A DNA stretch of 64,000 bases from Butyrivibrio sp. XPD2002 (lineage in GTDB: Bacteria; Bacillota; Clostridia; Lachnospirales; Lachnospiraceae), in contig NZ_AUIY01000011.1 of assembly GCF_000423945.1 (NCBI RefSeq), positions 62,001 through 126,000 on the forward strand, in the 5' to 3' direction. Every line of letters begins with the position of its first letter. The stretch's first letter is position 1. The position numbers and the translations under genes were made by a program. The notes beneath the pieces are model-generated. The model was not told where the DNA came from. It worked only from the letters and a program-made list of their open reading frames with translations, and did no database searches. This document shows positions 54,664-63,464 of the stretch, one piece after another.

Positions 54664-54909
54664 ATGAAAATTTATGAATATAACGGAAAAAAGAACATTT
54701 GTGGTGAAAGAATTAAAGCCGTCAGAAAGGCCAAAAAGCTCACCCAGACTGAGCTTGCGGCACAGATTCAGACAAGGGGAATATTCATGGATCAGATTTC
54801 ACTTAGCCGAATCGAGAATGGTTCCCGGTTTGTTTCAGACTTCGAGCTAAAATGCATTGCAGAATTGCTGGAATGTAGCATCAACTGGCTGCTTACAGGC
54901 AAAAATTAA
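54664..54909 (+). CDS. Small XRE-family regulator (paralogue A)
   Basis: This 81-residue single-HTH protein has a distinctive N-terminal MKIYEYNGKKNICGERIK block, then KKLTQTELAAQIQTRG and ISLSRIENGSRFVSDFELK, ending in NWLLTGKN. The HTH recognition helix region is around residues 40-57. ATG at 54664 has AAAGGA 6 nt upstream; a TTG at 54649 does not. It is closely similar to the gene at 56132-56368, with the Rpn-family nuclease gene between them on the opposite strand. Expressed divergently from the large surface protein. Confidence 0.82.
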   Translation: MKIYEYNGKKNICGERIKAVRKAKKLTQTELAAQIQTRGIFMDQISLSRIENGSRFVSDFELKCIAELLECSINWLLTGKN

Positions 54910-54943
54910 CGGATTACACCACACATGGCATAATCCGTCTTTA
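54902..54943. terminator. Bidirectional terminator between the XRE gene and the Rpn gene
   Basis: ACGGATTA and TAATCCGT (54909-54916 and 54931-54938) form an 8-bp stem with a 14-nt loop. CTTTAC follows on the plus strand and TAATTTTT on the minus strand, so it suits both convergent genes. Confidence 0.6.
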
Positions 54944-54975
54944 CATAATAAACCATTAAGTTTTTGAAAGCTTTG

Positions 54976-55902
54976 TTAGTTTTTATTATTTACTAACAAT
55001 TTAAATTCTTTATACTCTTTAAGCACTTTTTGATAATATCCAGGATCCGTTGACGCCTTTCCAATATCATCCACTCTATTCTCTGAGTAAAGCCAATTAT
55101 ATACATCCTGTATCTCTGAAGTCACTTCTTTTGTAACCTGTTCGGTAAGTTCTATATCATGAATCCTTTGTCTATCCCATTCTTTCATATAGCTCTTGGT
55201 CACCTCCGATTTCTTCTTCACGGAACTAACGATACCATCAAGCTCTAAAAGAGAGCTGAGAGGCTGTGTAGGCTTATTCCCCGTAACAATATACCTCACA
55301 AGATCCGCAACTGCCTTTCCGTTAAACTTGTCAGGTGGCAAATTATCTTTTCCTTTGCCGTAAAAGAAATAATTCACTCTACCATCATCATAGCACAAAT
55401 CCGGATGGCTGGTCAGCACGGTTTTCGCCTCATAATACATGTCTCCTACACCAAATGGATCATATGAAAGAACCGTAATAGAAACATAGTCCAGTAGTTT
55501 TTCATACGGAGTGTTGCTTTCCAATAGCTTCGAATCCACCATAGATGAATAAAACCTCTGTCTCCTGGGAATCCCCGTTCTATCTGCTGCTCTGTCCTCT
55601 ACTTCAACATCATAGGCAACGTCTGATGTCGCACTTCCGTCTGCCTCTGCTGCTATAAGTGCATCGAATCTGACACCATGCATCCCATTATCAATCCCTG
55701 TTAATACTTTCTCTCCAACCGCTCCCTTAATTATTACTTCATGTCCAACGATTGTAGAAATGATTATGCTGGCGACCTTCTTCGCAGTAGCAGGATTCTC
55801 CATAACGCTATTAAACAAAAAGTTATTTACAAGCGTCATATCCTCAATTTTTTTCTTTGCCTGCTCATAAGTTATTGCCTCATACTTACTTATTTCTTCC
55901 AT
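54976..55902 (-). CDS. Rpn-family PD-(D/E)XK nuclease / putative transposase
   Basis: This 308-residue protein belongs to the Rpn/PDDEXK_2 group. DMTLVNNFLFNSVM opens the domain. The active-site strand-turn-strand is VRFDALIAAE, then AYDVEVEDRAAD with Asp and Glu-x-Glu, and RQRFYSSMVDSKLLESN holds the next helix. Then come ISITVLSYDPFG-type strands, and a charged helical tail. Members stimulate RecA-independent recombination or act in anti-phage defence. ATG at 55902 is chosen, though AGGAG is 13 nt upstream; a GTG at 55923 is the alternative. Its promoter contains an SOS-like box and the 5' leader a long hairpin. Flanked by paralogous XRE genes. Confidence 0.82.
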   Translation of the reverse strand: MEEISKYEAITYEQAKKKIEDMTLVNNFLFNSVMENPATAKKVASIIISTIVGHEVIIKGAVGEKVLTGIDNGMHGVRFDALIAAEADGSATSDVAYDVEVEDRAADRTGIPRRQRFYSSMVDSKLLESNTPYEKLLDYVSITVLSYDPFGVGDMYYEAKTVLTSHPDLCYDDGRVNYFFYGKGKDNLPPDKFNGKAVADLVRYIVTGNKPTQPLSSLLELDGIVSSVKKKSEVTKSYMKEWDRQRIHDIELTEQVTKEVTSEIQDVYNWLYSENRVDDIGKASTDPGYYQKVLKEYKEFKLLVNNKN

Positions 55903-55923
55903 AACTCTGATCAATCTCCTCAC

Positions 55924-55969
55924 AATATTTCCATAGTGATCAATTAGGAATAATCACTATGGAAATATT
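55924..55969 (-). repeat. Perfect 17-bp inverted repeat in the Rpn gene leader
   Basis: AATATTTCCATAGTGAT (55924-55940) is perfectly repeated in inverted form at 55953-55969, with a 12-nt loop. It lies between the promoter and the start codon, so it will form a hairpin at the mRNA 5' end and could hide upstream start codons. It could equally be an operator or a relic of element ends. Confidence 0.8.
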
Positions 55970-55971
55970 CT

Positions 55972-56001
55972 AACATATGTTCGGAACAATTGTTCGAACA
56001 A
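55972..56001 (-). promoter_or_regulatory. Promoter of the Rpn gene
   Basis: TTGTTC (56001-55996) and TATGTT (55977-55972) are 18 nt apart on the minus strand. The spacer contains the SOS-like box. Confidence 0.45.
55984..55995. promoter_or_regulatory. SOS (LexA)-like box, GAAC-N4-GTTC
   Basis: GAACAATTGTTC is a perfect palindrome matching the core GAAC-N4-GTTC of Firmicute LexA sites, and it lies inside the promoter spacer where LexA would repress. A second overlapping palindrome, TTGTTCGAACAA, occupies 55990-56001. Confidence 0.5.
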
Positions 56002-56131
56002 GTCCTTAAATCTTTCTTAATATCCATTTATTAATTTTTTATTAAATCTAAACATTCTTATCATTAGCACTTTTTTTGCTAATAAAAATGATACCTTCTC
56101 TTTGACTATTTTTAAGGGGAGATTTCTTATC

Positions 56132-56368
56132 ATGAAAATTTACGATTTCCAAGGAAAAAAGAACATTTGTGGCATGCGCCTAAAGGAAGCAAGAAAGGCC
56201 AAGAAGTTATCACAGCTTGAGCTTGCTGAAGAAATGCAGGCAAAGGGAATTACATTGGAGCGCGATTCAATAAGCCGCATTGAGATTGGCACCAGATTCG
56301 TTGCAGATTACGAACTGATGATGTTTTCACAGATACTGGAAAAAGAAGTGACATGGTTTCTTAGTTGA
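56132..56368 (+). CDS. Small XRE-family regulator (paralogue B)
   Basis: This 78-residue HTH protein is similar to the gene at 54664-54909: MKIYDFQGKKNICGMRLKEA, KKLSQLELAEEMQAKG, DSISRIEIGTRFVADYEL and a WFLS end align with it without gaps of note. ATG at 56132 has GGGGAG 10 nt upstream; an upstream frame lacks support. A small hairpin, TTAGCA/TGCTAA, lies about 60 nt upstream. It and paralogue A bracket the Rpn gene. Its terminator's left arm lies inside the coding sequence. Confidence 0.82.
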   Translation: MKIYDFQGKKNICGMRLKEARKAKKLSQLELAEEMQAKGITLERDSISRIEIGTRFVADYELMMFSQILEKEVTWFLS

Positions 56369-56390
56369 ATCCATGCCACTTCCTTTTTTT
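56345..56390. terminator. Bidirectional terminator shared by the XRE gene and the HAD gene
   Basis: GAAGTG(A)CATGG (56345-56356) pairs with CCATG(C)CACTTC (56371-56382) and is followed by TTTTTTT on the plus strand and TTTTTCC on the minus strand. The left arm overlaps the last codons of the XRE gene. Confidence 0.75.
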
Positions 56391-56413
56391 GCGAAAATTA
56401 TTTATATAAAACC

Positions 56414-57034
56414 TTATATTCCTAATTTCCTAAGTTCTCTTATCACCTGCTCGTAGCTCTTATAGACAATACCCTGCATCGAAAGTGCTTTAGCTGCTTC
56501 AATATTTTCGAGCATATCATCTATAAACACACACTCCTCGGCTTTTAGTTCATATCTCTCCATAAGCAGTCTGTATATTTCAGGATCCGGTTTGGTCAGA
56601 CCTACCGAGAAGCTTATGATTCCTCCGTCAGTTTCATCCAGAAATTCCTTCATAAACGGATTGTCATCCAGACCCTGCTCTGCAAAATTTGAAAGAATCA
56701 GTACTTTGTAACCGGAAGCTTTCAAGTCTCTTATCCAGGGAATTGTTCTTTCTCTTTTCCGCACAATACCATTTAGGTCACAGAAAGCATTCCTTAATTC
56801 TCCTTCTATTTCAGGATCATGTCTTGCAAATATTCCGATTGCACCTTCAAGATCAACATGATTTTTATCAAACTCAGTCCAATCTCCGGGATTTGTACAT
56901 GTAAGTAAAAGTCTCTGTACCATATCTTCGGTATAGCCCTTGTTTCTGAAAAAGTCGTCAAGACAGCCATCCACAAGAACTCCGGTTATATCGAAGATTA
57001 TTGTATTTATCTTACCCATATTTATCTTACCCAT
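56414..57034 (-). CDS. HAD-superfamily hydrolase
   Basis: The 206-residue protein resembles the YihX-like sugar-phosphatase type. Motif I is IIFDITGVLVDG with nucleophile Asp15 but Thr at the +2 position, motif II LILSNF, motif III the Lys in LTKPDPEIY, and motif IV VFIDDMLENIEAA. A small alpha-helical cap is inserted after motif I. It is the last gene of the second glycan operon; it may dephosphorylate a sugar phosphate. The first ten residues are an exact 5-residue tandem repeat (MGKIN twice) from a 15-bp duplication that provides two in-frame ATG codons. Ribosome binding site is weak. Confidence 0.82.
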   Translation of the reverse strand: MGKINMGKINTIIFDITGVLVDGCLDDFFRNKGYTEDMVQRLLLTCTNPGDWTEFDKNHVDLEGAIGIFARHDPEIEGELRNAFCDLNGIVRKRERTIPWIRDLKASGYKVLILSNFAEQGLDDNPFMKEFLDETDGGIISFSVGLTKPDPEIYRLLMERYELKAEECVFIDDMLENIEAAKALSMQGIVYKSYEQVIRELRKLGI

Positions 57035-57055
57035 TTTTATCTAACATCTTTCAAG

Positions 57056-58828
57056 TTATTGCATCTCTATTACTGTCCACATATCCTTCCGGGATATCTC
57101 TCCGCTCCAGGATAAATTGGGGTCTGCTTTCATCAGTACGCTGAGTATATTGTCCATATTATCATTATCCGCGATATATACAGCTAATATATTCGCTTCA
57201 GCAATCTCACTGTCGTCTATGGCTTCAAGATTATCCGAGTTGACATAATAGAGCTTGTCATACACCAGAAGTTCATCCGTGAGCCGCCATATATTATCCG
57301 GGGTTGCACTGTTATAAATCACAACAGCTTTAGCTCCCTCTGCCTTCATATCCTCGGAAAAAGCAATCCTGTCCTTATCCTCAGGATAAAGGAAAAGAAC
57401 GTTCTGATCAATCGTAAGTCCCTTGATAAGAATTATGGTAAAGATCAGCAGCGTACCAAGAACCGGTATCTGTATCTCAGCGAAGGTCCTGTTTCCCACA
57501 ATTGCTCTTATACCTATTCTGGTAAAATACGCTGCAAGCAGCAGTACTATCGGATAGATTGGCATCTGATAACGATTGGAGGTATCTCCAAGTAGAAGCG
57601 CTGTCTTTGAAACCAGGAAAAAGTAACCAACAACTGAAACCATCAAAATTCTGATGTGAGCGATATGGAGCTTATCCTTCTCCCCTTTAACTCTCAGCAT
57701 AAAGAAAAGTGCTATCAGCGCTATAACTGCCAAAACAATTATTATCCAGAGCATCCCTGAAAAGAGATATTTATTCAGAAGTCCAAAGAAGAATCCCAGT
57801 CTGTCCCAGATATTTGACATATCGGAAAAGGCCTCGGCTGCTTCCTGTCCTCTGTAGCCTCTGAAAATATGTGAAAGTGCTGAAGGATATATGAGGACTG
57901 CTATGCCAAGGGAAACAGCTCCTCCCAGAGCATATACCAGGATGTATTTAAATCTCTCCGCCATTGATGCGGCCTGCTGAACAAATTCCTCATCTCCCAG
58001 TATGTTTTCGATGTTAAGGACAGGCGCAGTATCCTTGTCAGTATCCTGATTCTTTTTCTTTCTGTTCTTAGGCATAAGAAACAGGAACCACACACCGAAC
58101 GAAAGCCCCATAACACACATATAGATCAGGTAGTAATACTGAGTCAAAAATCCGAGAACACTTACCAGTGCTATCGCTGCCACATAGGATACAAACCCCT
58201 TTTTGAATTTTGCATCGAAGGGCTTATCAAGAACAAAGCCTTTAAGCTCATTTCCCGCATAATACTTTTTTATCAGACTTATCAGCTTCATGTGCAGATA
58301 GGCGGATGCCAGCACAAAAACCGTAAGCCACATGTACATTCTGATGAATAGCACACAGGAAATAGTCATTGGATTAAAGCCGTAAACGAACATAAGAGTA
58401 AGTCTTAAGCCCTTACTCATTCCAATAGCCTTCGCAAGCTTATTAAGAATTACAAAACTTATGATAAAGGCGATAAGATTTACGATAAGCCCCTGCCATT
58501 TGCTAAAAATCCCCGGACTCAGTGAACAAACCGTATGCAGAAGATCATAAAAAAGCGGAGGATGAACATCCCATGACTGCACCAGATGGACAAGTCCATA
58601 GTTAAAGCCTTCGCCTCTTTTAACTACAAATTCATCCCTCAGGGTGTCAGTATCCACCCACTCTCTGTCCGGATAGTAAAAACCAAGGCTTCTGTTTGAT
58701 GAAAAATAAGAATAGTACTCGTCCTGATGGTAACCCGCTTTCTGTGCTCCATAGAAGCAGATAAATACCACCTGAACGATCAACATAAGAAGCAGTATTA
58801 AGCTATACTGTTTTGTCTTTAGCTTCAT
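57056..58828 (-). CDS. GT39/GT-C-like polyprenyl-phosphate glycosyltransferase
   Basis: The 590-residue polytopic protein has about twelve helices. After TM1 comes GYHQDEYYSYFSS with the catalytic-type acidic pair (about residues 35-36), and WDVHPPLFYDLLHTVC is the His-Pro-Pro-Leu motif common in GT-C enzymes such as PMT and ArnT. A charged cytoplasmic loop lies at about 250-290. The C-terminal tail (about 470-590) is extracytoplasmic. Donor would be a polyprenyl-phosphate sugar. The gene is in the second glycan operon between GT2 and HAD genes. Confidence 0.72.
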   Translation of the reverse strand: MKLKTKQYSLILLLMLIVQVVFICFYGAQKAGYHQDEYYSYFSSNRSLGFYYPDREWVDTDTLRDEFVVKRGEGFNYGLVHLVQSWDVHPPLFYDLLHTVCSLSPGIFSKWQGLIVNLIAFIISFVILNKLAKAIGMSKGLRLTLMFVYGFNPMTISCVLFIRMYMWLTVFVLASAYLHMKLISLIKKYYAGNELKGFVLDKPFDAKFKKGFVSYVAAIALVSVLGFLTQYYYLIYMCVMGLSFGVWFLFLMPKNRKKKNQDTDKDTAPVLNIENILGDEEFVQQAASMAERFKYILVYALGGAVSLGIAVLIYPSALSHIFRGYRGQEAAEAFSDMSNIWDRLGFFFGLLNKYLFSGMLWIIIVLAVIALIALFFMLRVKGEKDKLHIAHIRILMVSVVGYFFLVSKTALLLGDTSNRYQMPIYPIVLLLAAYFTRIGIRAIVGNRTFAEIQIPVLGTLLIFTIILIKGLTIDQNVLFLYPEDKDRIAFSEDMKAEGAKAVVIYNSATPDNIWRLTDELLVYDKLYYVNSDNLEAIDDSEIAEANILAVYIADNDNMDNILSVLMKADPNLSWSGEISRKDMWTVIEMQ

Positions 58829-58849
58829 GCTCAGCTCTTCTCTCCTATA

Positions 58850-59899
58850 CTATTTAATCCCTCTCACCTTAGCATGTGCGCTCCTCACTGCCTTTGGTGC
58901 TATACCAAGTGCAACAAGATACGCTCTGTTCTTTGTCGTAAGATATTTATTTGAAAAAATATCCTTCATATGTTTTTGCAAAAATCCCACAACTTCTTTA
59001 CGGTAGAATTTATTGCCATGATTCATCTTACTTATCGGAATGTGCAACAGGTAATCAAGTCTCTGAATAAGACAAAATCTCATTGCCACATCCATAAGAG
59101 CAGGAAAATTCTTCCTTACCAGTCGATACGCCACATCGGAATTTCTCACAATATCCGTAAACACCGGAGGGAAATAATCCTTCTGATCCGCTTTTTTCCT
59201 TGAATTGCTGCCGCTCCTGTAAAAAACATGGTAATACTGCTGTGGCAAAATTACCAGCTTCTCCACCCTTTTAAGCATATGTATCATAAGATAAAAATCT
59301 TCGTTCAGCTCATTTTCAGGAAATCCCCTGCACTCCCCCTTAAACAGGGCTCTGCTTGTGAGCTTGGTGCAAAAGGACGCATCCCCTGTATGCATCAAAA
59401 GAGTCCTGAGGTGCTGCTCACCGTTTATGGTCTTCACTGCCTTAGGCGGGATACAGACATCCGGCAGTCTTGTTCCATCCTCTGCTATCTCGTCCCTTGA
59501 TGCCTGGGCCATAAGTACCGGTGATTCCTCTGTACTGTTCTCTTCTATCGCCTTCATGAGACTCTCATACATGTGAGAGTCCACGTAATCATCCGAATCC
59601 ACGAATCCGATATAATCTCCTGTAGCCGCACTTAGCGCCAGGTTCCTGGCCTTACTGCTTCCGCCGTTTTCCTGATGAAGCAGAAGCATTTTGGGATGCT
59701 GTTCGCCTTCCTGCTCAGATTTCTCTATGAATTCCTCTATCCGCTTATAGGTATCATCCGTTGATCCGTCATCAACAACAATTATCTCCATAAGCTCAGA
59801 CGGATAGGTCTGATCGCGGACAGATTTCAGGCAGCGGACTATCAGATCCTCGATATTATAAGCAGGTATTATTACACTTATCTTTTTCCTGAATGTCAT
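58850..59899 (-). CDS. Glycosyltransferase family 2
   Basis: The 349-residue GT-A enzyme starts with ISVIIPAYNIEDLIVRCLKS. IIVVDDGSTDDTYKR and DYIGFVDSDDYVDSHM give the donor- and metal-binding Asp residues, and NGGSSKARNLALSAATG the usual connecting segment. ATG at 59899 shares one base with the stop of the preceding GT4 gene (TGATG), so translation is coupled. It adds a sugar to the glycan made by this operon; donor unknown. Confidence 0.88.
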   Translation of the reverse strand: MTFRKKISVIIPAYNIEDLIVRCLKSVRDQTYPSELMEIIVVDDGSTDDTYKRIEEFIEKSEQEGEQHPKMLLLHQENGGSSKARNLALSAATGDYIGFVDSDDYVDSHMYESLMKAIEENSTEESPVLMAQASRDEIAEDGTRLPDVCIPPKAVKTINGEQHLRTLLMHTGDASFCTKLTSRALFKGECRGFPENELNEDFYLMIHMLKRVEKLVILPQQYYHVFYRSGSNSRKKADQKDYFPPVFTDIVRNSDVAYRLVRKNFPALMDVAMRFCLIQRLDYLLHIPISKMNHGNKFYRKEVVGFLQKHMKDIFSNKYLTTKNRAYLVALGIAPKAVRSAHAKVRGIK

Positions 59900-61143
59900 C
59901 ACTCTAAATGATTATCCTCCTGAAGTGCTCTGATAAATCCCGGAGCCTTTATAATATGAGCAACACTCATAGGTCCGTTTTCCGGTGGAATATACTTTTC
60001 ATTCGCAGCAAGCTTACTGCAAAAATCAAGCAATTTCCTTGCAGCGGCAGAACCGTTCCATTCATCGGCCACAGTCTCATACGCTGCTCTCTGAAGCCTT
60101 CTTAATAATTCTCCTCCCTGTTTTCCATGTATTATCATATCGAGCTTTTTCTTTAGCTCTCTCTCATCGCAGCCGTCAAAGGTAAGTCCGTTTTCTCCGT
60201 TTCTTATAAGATAAGGAACCGATCCTGCCTCAGAGGATGCCACAACTGCGCAGGCACTGTTCATGGCTTCGTTCACAACTGCTCCCCAGCCCTCAAGATA
60301 GTTACTTGCAAAGAGGAAAACATGGCTCTTTTCCATGATATCCCTTACTTCATCAGGCTTCATAAAACCGCTGAGAGTAACCCTATCCTCCAGGTTCTTT
60401 TCCTTTATCATGGCTGATATCTCCGAAAACAGCGGACCATCACCAATTATATCCATGTGGAAATCCACATCATTTTCTCTTAAGTACTCAGCAGTCTTAA
60501 CTGCAAGCTCAGGATGCTTTAGCTTAATAAGACGAGCTGCAAAACATAACCTCAGCTGCTCGCCATCCTTGTAGAGCATGTCAGATATTTCCGAAGTCTC
60601 ATATTTTCTAAAGGGCGGAAAATACCCCCATTTAAACATTTTTCCAGGATAAGCACCAATAAGCTTATAATCCCCGGACACATACGCCCCGGCACACAGC
60701 ATGTAAACAGGCTTGTTCCTGTACTTAATGTGCTCATCATACTTTGCCTTAAGGCCCCTCGGGGAGATCATCTTCCATCTGCCCTCACGGTAGATTCTCT
60801 CACTCACTCTGATAACCGGTTTTCCGGAATCAAGTCTTGCTATTATCCTCTGCATGGCAGGGGTATCCTTTTCAAGACCCGTCCATCCAAGGATAAGCAC
60901 GTCCGCCTCGTCTATGAGCTTAAGGCATCCTTTCTCATCCTCGTAAAGTCTGTGCACATAGGGCAACTTGCCGCCATCCTGTCCCCATCCCATATTCTTC
61001 CTCTCAGATTCCATGGGCTGAGCCTCAATAAATGCAAATGCTTCGCCAAGCCTTGAGAAGAGTTCATCACAGAAGGGAATCTGATGATGATTTATGAAGT
61101 TAGATATAAATGTAATCTTTATTATGGTCTTATCCTCATCCAT
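59899..61143 (-). CDS. Glycosyltransferase family 4
   Basis: This GT-B enzyme of 414 residues from this start has ITFISNFINHHQIPFCDEL as its N-terminal domain opening. LRLCFAARLIKLKHPELAV begins the nucleotide-sugar domain, followed by FHMDIIGDGPLFSEI and a NYLEGWGAVVNEAMNSAC segment carrying the retaining E-x7-E-like motif. ATG at 61143 follows AAGG by about 14 nt; a GTG five codons upstream is the alternative, without a well-placed ribosome binding site. It overlaps the next gene by one base. Donor and acceptor are unknown. Confidence 0.85.
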   Translation of the reverse strand: MDEDKTIIKITFISNFINHHQIPFCDELFSRLGEAFAFIEAQPMESERKNMGWGQDGGKLPYVHRLYEDEKGCLKLIDEADVLILGWTGLEKDTPAMQRIIARLDSGKPVIRVSERIYREGRWKMISPRGLKAKYDEHIKYRNKPVYMLCAGAYVSGDYKLIGAYPGKMFKWGYFPPFRKYETSEISDMLYKDGEQLRLCFAARLIKLKHPELAVKTAEYLRENDVDFHMDIIGDGPLFSEISAMIKEKNLEDRVTLSGFMKPDEVRDIMEKSHVFLFASNYLEGWGAVVNEAMNSACAVVASSEAGSVPYLIRNGENGLTFDGCDERELKKKLDMIIHGKQGGELLRRLQRAAYETVADEWNGSAAARKLLDFCSKLAANEKYIPPENGPMSVAHIIKAPGFIRALQEDNHLE

Positions 61144-61162
61144 CAGCTTCGCTGACACCTTC

Positions 61163-62488
61163 TCAATTACTATTTATCTCCTTGTATATCTCGATAAGCC
61201 GTTTGTAATTCTCTCCGGCATCGTGGGTTATCATGGCGTGTTTTCTTGCATTATCTCCGTAAACAGCTGCAATTACAGGCTCTCTGAACATCTGCTTTAC
61301 GCACTTTGCAAGCTCTGACACATTTCCGGCTTCAAACAAAAGTCCGTCCACATTTTTCTCAAGCATACTCGGAATACCGCCTGTCTCAGCAGCAACAGTC
61401 GGAACACCAAGGAGCATGGCCTCTGCCATGGTATTGGGGGAGTTCTCAACGATTGACGGACACACGAAAACATTACACTTAAGAAGCTGCTCCTTCATCT
61501 GCTCTCCGGAGAGCTTTCCAAGCATGATAACCTTTCCGCCAAGTCTTCCACGTCTTATCAGCTTCTTCAAATATTTTCCATAAGCGGAAATTCTGATAGC
61601 CAAGGGATATTTACTACGTCCGGAGGCATTTTTCTGCTCATCCGGAATAGTAACTGTCTTTCTCTTAATTCTGCCAATAACACTATTACCTGCAACGTAC
61701 AGCTTCGTATCAGGAAACTCCTTAAGTATCTCAGGCATCGCTTCAAGCATGAAATGAAATCCCTTGAGAGGATAATCTCCCTGGGATAGAAAAATGCTGT
61801 GTGACACCGTGTTAACCGATCTCCATGCCCCCTTGTAAAAGGTAGGTCTCATGGTCTCGTTCATTTTATGGTACTTAGCTTTAGGATTTATCGCAGCAGT
61901 AGCCTCTTTGTCAAAATCGGTTCTTCCTGTGATATGTCCTGTCAGCATTATTGCTTTTCTCTCATTCTCAGCACGCTTCTCAAACTTCTCCTGCTGCTGT
62001 ACAAGCGAATCATTTTTATATCTGTCGCGGAAGGTCGTATCCTTATACACACTCTCGGGAAGCCCTGCCATATACAGCTTACTGATCTCACCACAAATAC
62101 CCTGTATCCCCAGAAGTGTTTTTTCCGGCTTATCAAATACCTTTATGGCTGCCAGGCTGTGCGGGAACTCCGTTCCAAAGACATGTATGATATCAGGCTT
62201 AAAGTCCTCATATATCTCGCCAAATCTGCCTTCCAGCTTTTCATCATATATCTCGGGGGTATTTAAATTTTCTGAAAAGCCGTAGAATTTAACCCCGTCT
62301 ATTTCTATAGCATCCTTCCCAAGGTTATCAGCAGGAAAAGCCACACCAAGAGTGACATTCCCGGATTTTTTCCCGGATGAAATCCTGTCATAGGCTCCTG
62401 ATAACCAGCCCTCTCTGTCTGACCAGGGAAGATTATTAGCTCTCGCAAAGGCAGGGAGCATTATATTACAGACCCACAAAACTCTCAT
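61163..62488 (-). CDS. Glycosyltransferase family 4
   Basis: This 441-residue GT-B enzyme starts with MRVLWVCNIMLPAFARANN, and GWLSGAYDRI fits an acceptor loop. IIHVFGTEFPHSLAAIKVFD is in the N-terminal domain; FPDTKLYVAGNSV, VIMLGKLSGEQMKEQLLKC and VCPSIVENSPNTMAEAMLLG form the donor domain with Glu ligands, then VPTVAAETGGIPSML. The C-terminal half is standard for glycosyl transferases group 1. It lies 10 nt after the GT2 gene at 62499. Confidence 0.87.
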   Translation of the reverse strand: MRVLWVCNIMLPAFARANNLPWSDREGWLSGAYDRISSGKKSGNVTLGVAFPADNLGKDAIEIDGVKFYGFSENLNTPEIYDEKLEGRFGEIYEDFKPDIIHVFGTEFPHSLAAIKVFDKPEKTLLGIQGICGEISKLYMAGLPESVYKDTTFRDRYKNDSLVQQQEKFEKRAENERKAIMLTGHITGRTDFDKEATAAINPKAKYHKMNETMRPTFYKGAWRSVNTVSHSIFLSQGDYPLKGFHFMLEAMPEILKEFPDTKLYVAGNSVIGRIKRKTVTIPDEQKNASGRSKYPLAIRISAYGKYLKKLIRRGRLGGKVIMLGKLSGEQMKEQLLKCNVFVCPSIVENSPNTMAEAMLLGVPTVAAETGGIPSMLEKNVDGLLFEAGNVSELAKCVKQMFREPVIAAVYGDNARKHAMITHDAGENYKRLIEIYKEINSN

Positions 62489-62498
62489 AGGAAACCTC

Positions 62499-63452
62499 TT
62501 AACGATGCCTGTAAATCAGGCTCTTAAGTTTATTGTAGATACCGGCTGTCTTGGGATTCTCCGATATCTTGGTGCGAAGCGGCGCAAGCGTAACCATCCG
62601 TATCATATCGAACTTTTTAATCTGCTGCTTCGGCAGATACATGCGTATAATCTGCTGCCTCTCGTTCTCAGATACCTTGCGGTTCTCCTTCGTCTCTGAA
62701 AATCCTCCGCCCTCGTAATCAGCCACGCGCATTTTCATATACTTGGTCTGCGCTTTCTCCACATAAAAACAGCGGAGGAAGTGTTCGTAATCAGCCCTCA
62801 CCTTCCAGACCGTATCAAAAGCATATCTGAAAACCAGTCTCTCATCATAGAAGCAGGCCTGATGCGAAGGAACATTCCTGTAGCAGGCAAAATCATCAAT
62901 CTTCGGATTGGAAGAAACCCTCTGCCTAGTCTTCATCTCGAAAATATCACCATAATAGATGGTGGGCACAATTGTTCCGGAGTCCCTGCTATCAAGCTGG
63001 ATCTTCTCGAAAACCCTCTGCAGTACCTTATTGTTTGAGAAAACATCACCGCAGTTAAGGAAATAGACATATCCCGGAGCAGTGTCAGATTTTAATCTGC
63101 TTTCATCCTTCTTAACCGCATCTACAGCCATGTTCATGGCATCGTAGATTCCATGATCCTTGCTTCTGATAATACGGATACTTCCATCGCGGTATCTGAT
63201 GTCAAAGGAACCATCGGAATTCACTTTTCCAGCACTAAGACGCTTTCTTCCGCCAGCCTCTGAGGTCTTGTCCTCACCACTGACACCGAGAACCTCCTCC
63301 GCTTTTTCAAGGGACCCATCTGTAGAACCACCATCCTTTATGACAATAGCCACATCCTTAAAGGTCTGAGTCTTTATGCTCTCCAGTGTCTTTAGAAGAT
63401 CCTCACCGGCATTATATGAAACTACAATGATTGTAAAAAATGGTCTTTTCAT
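62499..63452 (-). CDS. Glycosyltransferase family 2, WcaE-like
   Basis: The 317-residue GT-A protein starts with FFTIIVVSYNAGEDLLKTLE. VIKDGGSTDGSLEKAEEV and IRSKDHGIYDAMNMAVDAV match the WcaE-like subgroup, where the metal motif is YFLNCGDVF rather than DxD. An extra segment of about 35 residues (about 57-92, Gly/Ser/Lys/Glu-rich) lies between strands. It lies 12 nt after the EpsG-like polymerase gene and 10 nt before a GT4 gene. Confidence 0.85.
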   Translation of the reverse strand: MKRPFFTIIVVSYNAGEDLLKTLESIKTQTFKDVAIVIKDGGSTDGSLEKAEEVLGVSGEDKTSEAGGRKRLSAGKVNSDGSFDIRYRDGSIRIIRSKDHGIYDAMNMAVDAVKKDESRLKSDTAPGYVYFLNCGDVFSNNKVLQRVFEKIQLDSRDSGTIVPTIYYGDIFEMKTRQRVSSNPKIDDFACYRNVPSHQACFYDERLVFRYAFDTVWKVRADYEHFLRCFYVEKAQTKYMKMRVADYEGGGFSETKENRKVSENERQQIIRMYLPKQQIKKFDMIRMVTLAPLRTKISENPKTAGIYNKLKSLIYRHR

Positions 63453-63464
63453 GTTATACCTCTG

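Noticed and set aside
54976..56001. Rpn gene with its inverted repeat as a complete insertion sequence
   Set aside because: The 17-bp repeats are adjacent arms of one hairpin upstream of the gene; no matching copy lies at the other end and no target duplication is seen.
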